Assembly (NCBI GenBank): GCA_029253645.1
Contig: JAQWZC010000134.1
Span: 1-46,493 of the forward strand
Length of the DNA stretch: 46,493 nt
Reading direction: 5' to 3'
Source: Alphaproteobacteria bacterium
Lineage (GTDB): Bacteria; Pseudomonadota; Alphaproteobacteria; RS24
The notes under the pieces are model-generated. The model saw only the letters and a program-made list of their open reading frames with translations. It did no database searches and had not been told where the DNA came from. The position numbers and the translations under genes are program-made. Each line of letters begins with the position of its first letter. Positions within the stretch are counted from its first letter, which is position 1. Below, piece after piece: positions 9,901 through 19,834 of this stretch.

Positions 9901-10320
9901 TCAAAAATCCGCCAAATCAATATCAAACACATCGCGCTCCAGCGTGATGGATTGCGCGCCCGCGCCTTGCAGCGCATCCATAATATCCGTGACTTGCTGA
10001 ACATTGGCCGCACCGGCCGGCATCAGCACCATGATTTGCTCGTCATTTTGCGCCGTCAGCTTGGCCGTCTCGCGACGCAAAAAAGCCGTATCAATGGGCG
10101 CGCCATTCCAATTTAACGCGCCATTCGCGCCCAGCGTAATCACCACAGGCGGGGCCGCACTGGTGGCACCGCCCGTGCCGCGTGGCGGGGCCAAACGGCT
10201 TTGCCCATAAGTGACAAAATCCGAGCCGAGCAGAAAAAACAGCAGCAGCAGAAATATCATATCAATGAGTGGGGTCAGACCCATAAATCCGGCGCGGCGC
10301 GGGCGGCGAGCAAGTTGCAT
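9901..10320 (-). CDS. ExbD/TolR family protein (canonical TM Asp)
   Basis: RRPRRAGFMGLTPLIDMIFLLLLFFLLGSDF TM motif with Asp; periplasmic domain follows. Confidence 0.9.
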   Translation of the reverse strand: MQLARRPRRAGFMGLTPLIDMIFLLLLFFLLGSDFVTYGQSRLAPPRGTGGATSAAPPVVITLGANGALNWNGAPIDTAFLRRETAKLTAQNDEQIMVLMPAGAANVQQVTDIMDALQGAGAQSITLERDVFDIDLADF

Positions 10321-10331
10321 GAAGCCGCTCC

Positions 10332-11099
10332 CTAACCTTGCGCCTTTGTCTCGGCGCGCACCAATATTTCGGTCAGCGCGTCTTCCACCATATCGCGCAC
10401 GCCATCAACCGCATTATTGAAAATGGCGGCCAATATGGAAAACGGCAAGGCCACGCCCAGACCGAAAGCCGTGGTTAACAGCGCCTCCCAAATGCCCGAG
10501 GCCAGCAGCGCCGTATCCGCCCCACCTATGCCCTGGCCGACGCCTTGAAAAGCGACAATCATGCCCAACACTGTGCCCAATAAGCCGAAGAGCGGCGCCG
10601 AGGCGGCAATCAATTCAAGCACCCAAATTTGGCGTGATAAATGGCGCACCAAAAATTGCGCGCGGCGGGTCAATTCCTCGCGCAGCACGGCGGCGGATAA
10701 TCTATCGCCACTGCTTTGGCTGAGCGCAAAAGCAATGAGCGGGGCCGCCGGATGCACCAGCGCATCAAGGCGCGCCGCCAATCCGTTTATATTGCCACGG
10801 CGCATATCGGACAGCGCCTCTTCAAAACCTTGCGGGCGAAAAATATCCATGCGGTAAAATTCATAAAGTTTAATCGCCGCAATCGGCACGCCGACGGCCG
10901 AGAGCAGCGCAATCATCCAAGTCACCGCGCCGCCTTTGGAAAACACCAAAGACCAAAAACCGGGTGCGGCGGTTTCTTGCGCGCTCTGCTGAGCGGGCTG
11001 GGCGAGCGCCGGAAATAACGACGCATCCATCAGCGCTGCCGATAGCGATACGCCAAGGGTCACAAACACAAAAACCGGAATGAAAAACCGACGGGTCAT
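10332..11099 (-). CDS. MotA/TolQ/ExbB proton channel family protein
   Basis: APLFGLLGTVLGMIVAFQGVG...IWEALLTTAFGLGVALPFSI hallmark of ExbB/TolQ; N-terminal signal/TM and Ala/Gln-rich periplasmic extension. Start 11099 or in-frame ATG 11111. Confidence 0.93.
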   Translation of the reverse strand: MTRRFFIPVFVFVTLGVSLSAALMDASLFPALAQPAQQSAQETAAPGFWSLVFSKGGAVTWMIALLSAVGVPIAAIKLYEFYRMDIFRPQGFEEALSDMRRGNINGLAARLDALVHPAAPLIAFALSQSSGDRLSAAVLREELTRRAQFLVRHLSRQIWVLELIAASAPLFGLLGTVLGMIVAFQGVGQGIGGADTALLASGIWEALLTTAFGLGVALPFSILAAIFNNAVDGVRDMVEDALTEILVRAETKAQG

Positions 11100-11123
11100 A
11101 GATACCTCCATAGATACCTCCAA
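11100..11123 (-). repeat. 12-bp tandem duplication of an SD-ATG unit (GGAGGTATCTAT)
   Basis: Minus strand: TTGGAGGTATCTATGGAGGTATCTATGACC; two SD+ATG modules in the same frame. Confidence 0.9.
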
Positions 11124-11241
11124 TGAATGCCTTAATGCGGGCAACGCCTATTTAAATGTCACGCACAAAAATGCCGCGTCCACAAATGCCGCGCCCAGAA
11201 ATACTTGAAGCTTGGCAAGAAAAGATAGCTTACCCAAAAGC

Positions 11242-11280
11242 AAAAGCACTGCCAGCGAAAACCGGCAGTGCTTTGATTTT
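11242..11280 (-). terminator. Rho-independent terminator of the acyl-CoA dehydrogenase gene
   Basis: AAAGCACTGCC / GGCAGTGCTTT stem flanked by A/T-rich runs, about 30 bp past the stop at 11307. Confidence 0.75.
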
Positions 11281-11306
11281 TATCCGTCGCTTATAAGACG
11301 GGCAAT

Positions 11307-12455
11307 TTACAGCGCGCGCGCCACCAGCATGCGCATAATCTCATTCGAGCCGCCATAAATGCGCTGCACGCGACTATCCGTGTACATGCGGCTAATCGGA
11401 TATTCATCCATATAACCCCAGCCGCCGAATAATTGCAGGCATGTATCAATCACTTCATTCTCGCGTTCGGTGCACCAAAATTTGGCCGCCGCCGCCGTAT
11501 TGGCATCCAATGTGCCATCCATTAATTGCTGGGTCAGCTGGTCAACCATGGCGCGCGCGGCCATCCAATCGGCTTTACATTCGGCCAATTTAAATTGCGT
11601 ATTTTGATAATCAAAAATCGCATTGCCGAATGTTTTGCGCTCACGCGTATAATCGACCGTCAATTCAATGGCGCGCTCTATCGCCGCCACCGCACCATTG
11701 GCAATCACCAAACGCTCGGCCGGCAATTGCTGCATAAGCTGATAAAAGCCTTGGCCTTCTTCGCCGCCCAGCACATTCTCAGCCGGCACTTTTACCTCGT
11801 CAAAAAACAATTCCGATGTATCCGCCGCATGTTGGCCCATTTTGTCGAGATTGCGCCCACGGGCAAAACCGTCACCATCGGCTTCGACAATGACCAGCGA
11901 AATGCCTTTCGCGCCTTGATCGGGGTCGGTTTTGGCCACCACCAGCACAACATCGCAATGCTGGCCATTGGTGATGAAGGTTTTGGAGCCGTTAACGACA
12001 TATTGATTGCCGTCTTTAAACGCGGTGGTTTTAACCGATTGCAAATCCGAACCGGTGCCCGGCTCAGTCATCGCAATGGCGCAAACCATTTCGCCGCTGG
12101 CCATTTTCGGCAAATATTTTTTCTTCTGCTCTTCCGTGCCATAGGCCAGAAAATAATGCGAGCAGATTAATGAATGCACGGACTGGCCCCAACCGCCAAT
12201 GCCGAGACGGGTTTGTTCCTCGGTCAAAATCGCTTCATGGCGATAATCACCGCCGCCGCCGCCATATTCTTCCGGAATGGAGGTCAGCAAGAGACCCGCC
12301 TCACCGGCTTTATTCCAAGCCTCGCGGTCAATCATGCCTTGGTCGTGCCATTTATCGGCCAAGGGCACAAATTCGGCCTGCATGAATTTGCTGGCGGCAT
12401 CTTTAAAAATGCTCAAATCTTCGGTCATCCACGGGGATGTATAATTTCCTAGCAT
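11307..12455 (-). CDS. Acyl-CoA dehydrogenase
   Basis: AMTEPGTGSDLQSVKTTA, GSKTFITNGQHCDVVLV, ERKTFGNAIFDYQN, QLFGGWGYMDEYPISRMYTDSRVQRIYGGSNEIMR. Confidence 0.95.
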   Translation of the reverse strand: MLGNYTSPWMTEDLSIFKDAASKFMQAEFVPLADKWHDQGMIDREAWNKAGEAGLLLTSIPEEYGGGGGDYRHEAILTEEQTRLGIGGWGQSVHSLICSHYFLAYGTEEQKKKYLPKMASGEMVCAIAMTEPGTGSDLQSVKTTAFKDGNQYVVNGSKTFITNGQHCDVVLVVAKTDPDQGAKGISLVIVEADGDGFARGRNLDKMGQHAADTSELFFDEVKVPAENVLGGEEGQGFYQLMQQLPAERLVIANGAVAAIERAIELTVDYTRERKTFGNAIFDYQNTQFKLAECKADWMAARAMVDQLTQQLMDGTLDANTAAAAKFWCTERENEVIDTCLQLFGGWGYMDEYPISRMYTDSRVQRIYGGSNEIMRMLVARAL

Positions 12456-12550
12456 TGTCTTCTCCCAAGCTTTCGCGTTTCAGCCTAATCAGGCGACGCG
12501 TCGGGCGCAAGTCATGCGCTTGCGACAATCTGCCCGCACAGGCGCGTCAA

Positions 12551-13705
12551 TTATAATTGCATGCCCGGATGATAGCCGCCCAATAAAACCCGACCGGTCA
12601 TTTCATAAGTCGCCGCATTGGTAATCATATGCTGGGTCATGGTTTGCGCATCGCGCAAGCGGCGCTGTATGGCGCTGTCTTTATAAACCGATGTGCCACC
12701 GGCAATATCATGCACCTGCCGCACGGTCTCGGCGCAGCTGCGCACGGCATGGGTGGCGGCCAGGCGCAAATCGGCTTTGATGGCGGGCGTCACCGCGCCG
12801 TCTTGGGCGGCCTGCCAGCTATCGCCAATGGCTTTGTCGAACAAGGCTTGGGCGGCGCGCCATTCGGCTTCGGCCTGCGCCACAGCGGATTGAACGCCGC
12901 TGCGCTCGGCCAAGATGCGCCCATGACCTTGGGCTTTTTTCGCCGTGGCCAGTGCCACCACCTCATCCAAAGCGGCCCGGGCATTGCCCAAAGCCACCGC
13001 CGCAACACCGGCCGCCAAAAGCGCGAAATAAGGCATATGATAAAGCGCGCCCTCAGCCCAAGGCGTGTCCGTCGCAATCGAATAGCTATGCGCCACCGGC
13101 ACACGCACATTATCCAATTCAACATCACCCGATGAGGTGCCGCATAGGCCCATTGTGTGCCATGTATCGTGAAAAATAACCTTGTCGCGCGGCACCATAA
13201 GCAGGCGAATTTTATCGCCCGATGGCGCGTCATCCTCATGCGCTAACGCCATGCACCCCAAGCCGATATAATCGGCATTGGCCGAGCCAGAGGCCCAGGC
13301 CCAGCGTCCCGACACAATATAATCCGTGCCATCAGGCGCCATAATGGCGCGCCCATTCGGGGCAAAAATACCGCAAGTAATGCGCTCTTTGGCGGCAAAC
13401 ATATCGCCGCCAATATCCGCCGGAATATAGGCCGCGCCCATGGCCGCGGTTGCGCCAATCATCGATACCCATGCGCTGGCCGCATCATGGCGCGCCAAAT
13501 AGGTCAGCCGCGCCATCGCATCGGGCGGCGGCAATTCTTGTCCGCCCAAGGCTTTGGGCACAAACATGTCAAAAAAACCGGCCGCTGCCAAAGCCCGTGC
13601 CAATTCAACGGATAATTGACGCGCCTGCTCCGTCGCATCGCTTTGCGCCGCTGCGCGCGCGCAAACCGCTTCAATATCTGCATTGATGACGCGATGCATA
13701 TTCAT
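12551..13705 (-). CDS. Acyl-CoA dehydrogenase-fold flavoprotein (flavin-dependent monooxygenase-like)
   Basis: FDMFVPKALGGQELPP, DAASAWVSMIGATAAMGAAYIP, VSGRWAWASGSANADYIGLG, DTWHTMGLCGTSSGDVELDNVRVP; lacks the canonical ACAD C-terminal signature. Confidence 0.8.
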   Translation of the reverse strand: MNMHRVINADIEAVCARAAAQSDATEQARQLSVELARALAAAGFFDMFVPKALGGQELPPPDAMARLTYLARHDAASAWVSMIGATAAMGAAYIPADIGGDMFAAKERITCGIFAPNGRAIMAPDGTDYIVSGRWAWASGSANADYIGLGCMALAHEDDAPSGDKIRLLMVPRDKVIFHDTWHTMGLCGTSSGDVELDNVRVPVAHSYSIATDTPWAEGALYHMPYFALLAAGVAAVALGNARAALDEVVALATAKKAQGHGRILAERSGVQSAVAQAEAEWRAAQALFDKAIGDSWQAAQDGAVTPAIKADLRLAATHAVRSCAETVRQVHDIAGGTSVYKDSAIQRRLRDAQTMTQHMITNAATYEMTGRVLLGGYHPGMQL

Positions 13706-13790
13706 CTCATGACCCCCAGCAGTCCTTTGGTTGTCGCATGAGTTTGCGGCAAGTGCAGCGCAAAATCAAATGAGGAATCAATCCTTAATA

Positions 13791-14597
13791 TCAATCCTTA
13801 AGGTCTATCCAGAGCGGCGCATGGTCTGAGGGCCGTTCCCAACCGCGCGCGGCGCGCTCCACGCCATAATCCGTCACGCCATCGGATAAATCAGGCGTCA
13901 CCCAAATATGGTCCAAACGCCGCCCGCGATCCGACGCCGCCCAATCGCGCGCCCGATAGGACCACCAGCTATACAGCTTCTCTTCGGGCGGCACAAAACG
14001 CCGCGCCACATCATCCCAATCGGCGGCTTTTTGCACTTTCGCCAATTCGGCAATCTCAATTGCGGTATGGCTGACGACATTTTTAAGCTGTTTGGAGGAC
14101 CATACATCATGCTCACCCGGCGCGATATTCAAATCCCCCAACATGACCTGACCAGCCGCTTTTCCGGCTTTTTTCAGCTTTTTAAAAATTGTTTGCATCT
14201 CTTTTAGAAAAGCCAGCTTATGGGCAAATTTCTCATTCACCTCCGGGTCCGGCTCATCGCCACCGGCGGGCACATAAAAATTATGCACCGTCACCGGCTT
14301 GCGGCCCGGCTTGACGGTGACGGCAATATGGCGGCCATCGCCTTTTTTGCAATAATCAACAATATGGCTGTCGATAATCTCATGCTTGGAGAGCGTCGCC
14401 ACGCCGTGATAGCCCTTAATGCCGTTTTTGGCGATATGGCTGAACCCCGCCTTGGCAAACGCTTTTTCGGGAAATTGATCATTCGGGCATTTGGTTTCCT
14501 GCAAACAAACAATATCCGGGTCGAGCTTTTTCATCAGCTTTAACACCAATGGCTCACGCAATCGCACCGAGTTTATATTCCATGACACTATCCGCAT
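13791..14597 (-). CDS. xth: Exodeoxyribonuclease III
   Basis: MRIVSWNINSVRLR, PDIVCLQETKCPNDQFP, GDLNIAPGEHDVW, RRLDHIWVTPDL, SDHAPLWIDL. Confidence 0.95.
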   Translation of the reverse strand: MRIVSWNINSVRLREPLVLKLMKKLDPDIVCLQETKCPNDQFPEKAFAKAGFSHIAKNGIKGYHGVATLSKHEIIDSHIVDYCKKGDGRHIAVTVKPGRKPVTVHNFYVPAGGDEPDPEVNEKFAHKLAFLKEMQTIFKKLKKAGKAAGQVMLGDLNIAPGEHDVWSSKQLKNVVSHTAIEIAELAKVQKAADWDDVARRFVPPEEKLYSWWSYRARDWAASDRGRRLDHIWVTPDLSDGVTDYGVERAARGWERPSDHAPLWIDLKD

Positions 14598-14654
14598 TGG
14601 CTTCCGCCCTTCTTTTGAAAATCGACCCTGATGAAGGTTCTGTTAGCTGATTGA

Positions 14655-15362
14655 TTAGAATAAATTAAGGCTGCGCCCGCTCAGCGCCAAGGGCCAGCGC
14701 CCCAGCTCAAAAAGCCTGTAACGCAGCAAAAGCGGGTGCTCGAGGGCTTCCTCACCGGCAGCTTGGTCATCTTGCTCGGCCATTTCCAAGGCCGCCGCCG
14801 CCAACGCCAAAGCCCCGCCAAAGGCCGCCTGTTGCGCCGCGCCTACGGCCAAATCGCGTATCGCATCGGGCGGCTCATCGGCCATCATCAATGCCTCATC
14901 GGCCATTTCAGCCAAAGGTTCGGCCAAAGCCGCAGATAAATGCGCCAACATCACACTGAGGCCTTCTTCTGAAACCCCCATTAACACACGGTCGGTCAGG
15001 GCGGCGCGCAATTGTTCCTCGGCCTCCCAAGCCTCGGAATTTAAGTCACCGCTTTCCGCCGCATCCAGCGCATCATCCCAATTCATCACCGGCAACGGCT
15101 CAGCATCGGGAAAGCCCAGCGCGTCCAAATAAAGCCGCGCCAAAGTCTCGGTCTCGCCGTCAATCGGCTCGCCCAATTCAGCAAACCAACGCGCCCGTGC
15201 GGCGCGTTCGGTAAATTCGCGCACGGCTGAGAGCAGCGGAATTTCCGCCTCCAAAGCGAGCAAGGTCTCGGCACTGGCCGCCCAATCTTGCGCATCATCG
15301 CCATTATCGGGCGCTTCGGGGTCTATCGGGGTGATGGGATTATGGGGGGTTATCGGCATCAT
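14655..15362 (-). CDS. Hypothetical acidic protein
   Basis: 235-aa ORF between lolA and xth in the same orientation; very Asp/Glu/Ala-rich; C-terminus LLLRYRLFELGRWPLALSGRSLNLF. Confidence 0.65.
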   Translation of the reverse strand: MMPITPHNPITPIDPEAPDNGDDAQDWAASAETLLALEAEIPLLSAVREFTERAARARWFAELGEPIDGETETLARLYLDALGFPDAEPLPVMNWDDALDAAESGDLNSEAWEAEEQLRAALTDRVLMGVSEEGLSVMLAHLSAALAEPLAEMADEALMMADEPPDAIRDLAVGAAQQAAFGGALALAAAALEMAEQDDQAAGEEALEHPLLLRYRLFELGRWPLALSGRSLNLF

Positions 15363-15367
15363 AATGC

Positions 15368-16036
15368 TTAATAATCATCCTCTTCATTTTCGATAATATC
15401 GAAAGAGTTACGCGGCAAGCTGTCATGGGTGATGATTTCAGACAGCCGCACCATTGTCACCAGATTTTGCACATCCGTCAGCTGCCAAGCATAAAGCCGG
15501 TCGCCCGTGCGGGTAAAAAACAGCTGGGCTTGGCCGGGCAATTCCGCGCTCGGATCGGTTAGGGTGATGGAATAATTATCATCGCGCAGGGTGAAATCAC
15601 GCACCATATCGGCGCGAATGCCGTCATTTATGGCTTGGCGCAAAACCGCCAAAGGCGTCAACGCCACGGGAAACCAATTCGCCTCCGCGCCCGCGGTTTC
15701 TTGCACGGCGACAAATTTACCCTTCACCGTGACAATGCTTTCGCCGCCAACATCATAAGCAAAGCGCAGACGGTTCGGCCAATCAATGGCATAGCTGCCA
15801 GCCGCATGCGCGCCATTGGGCAGCTTTTGCTGAAACCGACCGCTTAAGGGCGGCATGGCTTTTAAGGATTGATTGATGCGCGCCAACCAGGCTTTATCGG
15901 GCGCTGCGGCCAAGTCAATTGCCAAAGCCCCTCTTATGGCCATTGCATTAAAGGCCAACACATAAAGAGCCAAGACGCCGATAAGCGCCATTATGGGTGC
16001 ATGGCGGGCGGGTTTTTTATTGCTGTTCTTGGTCAT
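15368..16036 (-). CDS. lolA: Outer-membrane lipoprotein carrier protein LolA family
   Basis: INQSLKAMPPLSGRFQQKLPNG...GSYAIDWPNRLRFAYD; position next to ftsK. Confidence 0.85.
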   Translation of the reverse strand: MTKNSNKKPARHAPIMALIGVLALYVLAFNAMAIRGALAIDLAAAPDKAWLARINQSLKAMPPLSGRFQQKLPNGAHAAGSYAIDWPNRLRFAYDVGGESIVTVKGKFVAVQETAGAEANWFPVALTPLAVLRQAINDGIRADMVRDFTLRDDNYSITLTDPSAELPGQAQLFFTRTGDRLYAWQLTDVQNLVTMVRLSEIITHDSLPRNSFDIIENEEDDY

Positions 16037-16084
16037 CGCAGCCCCCTTTGAGCTTGAATTTTCAGGCCTTATTTTAGCTTAGGC

Positions 16085-18487
16085 CTAATGCTTACCGGCC
16101 AAAATTTCACGCTTACCGGCATGATTGGGCGGCGAGATGACGCCCTGTTCTTCCATTTGTTCAATCAAACGCGCCGCGCGATTATAGCCAATGGAAAGCC
16201 GCCTTTGCACATAGCTGGTCGAGGCGCGCCCATCGCGCGTCACAATCGCCACGGCTTGGTCATAAAGACTGTCACCGGCGGCAGCTTCCATATCGGGCAC
16301 CTCCTCGGGCGCCTCCGTCACCTGCTCAATATAATCCGGCGCGCCTTGTTTTTTCAAAAACGTCACGACTTTTTCGACTTCTTCATCGGAAACAAACGGC
16401 CCGTGCACGCGCTGCACGCGTCCGCCGCCACCCATATAAAGCATGTCGCCTTGGCCCAATAATTGTTCGGCCCCCTGCTCGCCCAAAACCGTGCGGCTGT
16501 CGATTTTTGAGGTGACTTGAAAAGAAATCCGACTGGGGAAATTGGCTTTAATCGTGCCGGTAATCACGTCAACAGATGGGCGTTGGGTCGCGGTGACGAG
16601 ATGCACACCGGCGGCGCGCGCCATTTGCGCCAGACGCTGCACGGCGGCCTCAATTTCCTTGCCCGCCACCATCATTAAATCGGCCATTTCATCAATCACC
16701 ACCACAATAAAAGGCAGCACTTCGGTTTCAATCATCTCATCTTCGTAAATCGCCTCGCCGCTTTCCGGATCAAAACCGGTCTGCACACGCCGCGACAAGG
16801 TCTCGCCCGAGGCTTTGGCCTCGCGCATGCGCTCATTAAAACCGTCAATATTCCGCACACCGATTTTGGCCATTTTGCGGTAACGGTTTTCCATTTCCTG
16901 CACCACCCATTTCAGCGCGACCACGGCTTTTTTCGGCTCGGTCACCACCGGCGCGAGCAAATGCGGAATGCCGTCATAAACCGATAATTCGAGCATTTTC
17001 GGGTCAACCAAAATCAAGCGGCATTGGTCGGGGGTCAAACGATAGAGCAAAGATAATATCATTGTGTTAATGCCGACCGATTTACCCGAACCGGTCGTGC
17101 CGGCAACCAAAAGATGCGGCATTTTGGTCAGGTCAGACATGACCGGCGCACCGCCAATATCCTTACCCAGCGCCATGGTCAGTTTTGATTTGCCGCTTTC
17201 AAAATCGCTGGAGGATAAAAGCTCGCGCAAGGAAACCAGCTCGCGGGTCTGATTGGGCAGTTCGATACCGATGACATTAGAGCCGGGCACGGGCGCGACC
17301 CGCGCCGATACGGCACTCATGGAGCGGGCAATATCATCCGATAAACCGACGACACGCGATGAGCGCACACCGGCGGCCGGTTCCAATTCATAAAGCGTGA
17401 CAACCGGCCCCGGGCGCACTTGCCCGATTGTGCCCTTCACCCCGAAATCGGCCAGCACGGTTTCCAACATACGCGCATTGGCCTCGAGCGCATCCTTGCT
17501 GAGGCTCACCGTCTGGCGCGGCTTTTTATGCTCGGTCAGCAGCCGCAAGGGCGGCAATTCATAGGTCGATTTATCAAACACCTTGTCAAAGGCCAGGCTG
17601 GGCTGCGCTTCGCGGGCTGCGCGACGGCCTTTTTTCGGGGCAGGTTTTTTATCCGCCACATGCACATCACCCCGCCCCAAATCATCTTGAGCGGTGGCAT
17701 CGGCTTGCGCCATTTCATTTTCGGCAGGCGCGCTAGGCTCGCCCGCTTGGCGCAATGGCCAATTGGCAAACCAGCTGGCCGGTTTAAGCTCCGGCAGACG
17801 CGTAGCAAAGCGGCGCAATTGCGCCGGGCTGAGCCATATCACAGCGGCTTTAACGCGCCGATAAGCGGCCGGTAATTGGCGCGTCGAGCGCAGACCTTGG
17901 CGGCCCATTTGCCAGCCCATTTGTGCCGTATTGCGCACCAAGCCACTGCCGAATAAAGCGGCCAGCAAAGCCACGCCGCCCAAGCCATAAGCCAGCGCCA
18001 ATTCAATGCGGCGCGGCATGTAAATCTGAAATTCGGCCAAGCCGGTCTCCAGCCCATCGGCCAGCAATTCACCCAAAGCCCCGCCCGGAATGGGCGATAG
18101 CGGGTCAACTTGACGACCGCCCAAAGCCAGAGCCAGTGTCATGATTAATGGCGCACTCAGCGCCGCCATAAAACGCCAATTCGGCCAATTCAGCGCATGG
18201 CCGGTCATTTGCCGCGCCGCGCGCGCGCCCAAGGGCAAGAGAATAAGCCAAACGGCAAGGCCAAAAAGCTGCAACACCATATCCGCCGCAATGGCTCCCG
18301 GGCGGGCCAGCCAATTATCAATATCTGCCCCGCTCGACACATTCATGCTGGCATCTTGCGGTGTATAGCTGAGCACGGCCAAAGCCAAGAGCAAGACCAA
18401 TAACAGGCTGAGGGCAGCCGACAGGCGCAGCCATAAAAATCCGGCCGCAACCCGCATGCGCTTGGTGATATGGCGTAATCGGCTCAT
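16085..18487 (-). CDS. ftsK: DNA translocase FtsK
   Basis: N-terminal TM helices; [82 protein letters not shown]; gamma domain at the C-terminus. Confidence 0.97.
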   Translation of the reverse strand: MSRLRHITKRMRVAAGFLWLRLSAALSLLLVLLLALAVLSYTPQDASMNVSSGADIDNWLARPGAIAADMVLQLFGLAVWLILLPLGARAARQMTGHALNWPNWRFMAALSAPLIMTLALALGGRQVDPLSPIPGGALGELLADGLETGLAEFQIYMPRRIELALAYGLGGVALLAALFGSGLVRNTAQMGWQMGRQGLRSTRQLPAAYRRVKAAVIWLSPAQLRRFATRLPELKPASWFANWPLRQAGEPSAPAENEMAQADATAQDDLGRGDVHVADKKPAPKKGRRAAREAQPSLAFDKVFDKSTYELPPLRLLTEHKKPRQTVSLSKDALEANARMLETVLADFGVKGTIGQVRPGPVVTLYELEPAAGVRSSRVVGLSDDIARSMSAVSARVAPVPGSNVIGIELPNQTRELVSLRELLSSSDFESGKSKLTMALGKDIGGAPVMSDLTKMPHLLVAGTTGSGKSVGINTMILSLLYRLTPDQCRLILVDPKMLELSVYDGIPHLLAPVVTEPKKAVVALKWVVQEMENRYRKMAKIGVRNIDGFNERMREAKASGETLSRRVQTGFDPESGEAIYEDEMIETEVLPFIVVVIDEMADLMMVAGKEIEAAVQRLAQMARAAGVHLVTATQRPSVDVITGTIKANFPSRISFQVTSKIDSRTVLGEQGAEQLLGQGDMLYMGGGGRVQRVHGPFVSDEEVEKVVTFLKKQGAPDYIEQVTEAPEEVPDMEAAAGDSLYDQAVAIVTRDGRASTSYVQRRLSIGYNRAARLIEQMEEQGVISPPNHAGKREILAGKH

Positions 18488-19692
18488 GCGCCCCCCGTCT
18501 TATCTGATGCATGATGCGGCGCGCGCATAAAGCCATCCAATGCAGTTTTCAGACGTGGCAGGGCGTCTTGCGTCACCGCCATATCGGCAACCAAAGCAAT
18601 GCGAATATAGGCCGCCGCATGGGCGCCGCCCAAATAGCCGCCGGGCAAAACCCGCAAGCCCTCTTCTTGCCATAAATGCAAAGCCGCCGCCGCGCCGTCA
18701 GCGACATTCAGCCATAGAAAAAATCCGGCATGGGGACGGTAAAAATCAAAACTTCCGGCCAGCACGGTTTCGGCAAAATCAAATTTTTCGCCATAGCGCG
18801 CGCGATTGTCTTCGACATGGGCGTCATCGCCCCAAGCCAAAGCCGCCGCGGCTTGCGCCGGCATCGGACATTGCGGTCCGGCAATTTGGCGCAAATCGTG
18901 AAACGCCTGCATCAGCGTCGCGCCGCCTGCCGCCATGCCGCTTCTGAGGCCCGGCAAATTAGACCGCTTGGACAGTGAATGAAAGGCAATCACCGGCGCG
19001 TCATCATGCCCGCCCGCCTCCATCAGCTGTAAAATTGAGGGCGGCGGGGTGCGTTGCGGGTCATAAATTTCCGCATAGCACTCGTCAACCAGCAGCACAA
19101 AATCATGCTGCACGGCAAGCGCCAGCGCTTTTTCGAGATAGGCCTTATCGGCCACCGCGCCTTGCGGATTGGACGGATTGCATAAATAAAGCGCGCGCAG
19201 ACGCGCCAATATTGCCGCGTCAATCGCGTCCAAATCGGGCAGATGGTCAGTCTCCGACGTTGCGGCGAGATAATGCGGCGTCGCGCCTGCCGCCACGGCA
19301 GCGCTGGCATAAATTTGATAAAACGGGTCGGGCATGGCCATCAGCCCATCGGGTTTCTGGGGCGCGATTTGCGCCGCCAAAAACAACCCCTCACGCGTGC
19401 CATTGAGCGGCAAAACTTGCTGCGGCTGCGCCACACAAGCGCTCACACCAAAGCGGCGGGCCAACCAACCGCGGGCGGCCTCTTGCCAATCGGGCGTTCC
19501 GGCAATGGGCGGATAGCGGCGATATTGTTCAATATTTTCACTGACGGCAGAAAGCGCAAAAGAGGGCGGCGCGTGTTGCGGCTCGCCCAAGGCCAAAGAG
19601 ACCGGCGCACGCGGCGGCGTCACATCATCCAGCAGCGCACGAAGGCGGGTAAATGGCGAGGCGGGCAGGGTGTCAAAAGCCCCTTTTTGCAT
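18484..19692 (-). CDS. PLP-dependent aminotransferase class I/II (DapC-like)
   Basis: Start at ATG 19692 preceded by [68 protein letters not shown] motifs; 4-bp overlap with ftsK start. Confidence 0.88.
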   Translation of the reverse strand: MQKGAFDTLPASPFTRLRALLDDVTPPRAPVSLALGEPQHAPPSFALSAVSENIEQYRRYPPIAGTPDWQEAARGWLARRFGVSACVAQPQQVLPLNGTREGLFLAAQIAPQKPDGLMAMPDPFYQIYASAAVAAGATPHYLAATSETDHLPDLDAIDAAILARLRALYLCNPSNPQGAVADKAYLEKALALAVQHDFVLLVDECYAEIYDPQRTPPPSILQLMEAGGHDDAPVIAFHSLSKRSNLPGLRSGMAAGGATLMQAFHDLRQIAGPQCPMPAQAAAALAWGDDAHVEDNRARYGEKFDFAETVLAGSFDFYRPHAGFFLWLNVADGAAAALHLWQEEGLRVLPGGYLGGAHAAAYIRIALVADMAVTQDALPRLKTALDGFMRAPHHASDKTGGA

Positions 19693-19710
19693 TTTTGTCT
19701 CCAAAAGAAA

Positions 19711-19743
19711 AACCCGAGCCCGGCCTATCAGCCCGCTCGGGTT
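19711..19743 (-). terminator. Terminator-like hairpin in the intergenic leader immediately 5' of the aminotransferase
   Basis: Minus strand AACCCGAGC-(15 nt)-GCTCGGGTT followed by TTTCTTTT, ending under 20 nt before ATG 19692. Confidence 0.65.
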
Positions 19744-19777
19744 GTTCACGAATCAGCCTGTCTCAGACTAACCCAGC

Positions 19778-19834
19778 CACGCCGCCTAGTGCAAAGCCTA
19801 AAGCTAAAGCTAAAGCAAAGCCTAAAGCGGCGTG
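19778..19834. repeat. Inverted repeat CACGCCGC/GCGGCGTG enclosing a CTAAAG hexamer-type repeat tract
   Basis: CACGCCGC (19778-19785) and GCGGCGTG (19827-19834) flank GTGCAAAGCCTAAAGCTAAAGCTAAAGCAAAGCCTAAA. Confidence 0.75.

Noticed and set aside
6020-11099. Interpretation of the ExbB/ExbD operon as a Zorya-type defence system
   Set aside because: Zorya ZorAB is MotAB-like with a long ZorA tail and nuclease/helicase partners; none are present here. The vWA and periplasmic partners point to an envelope role.
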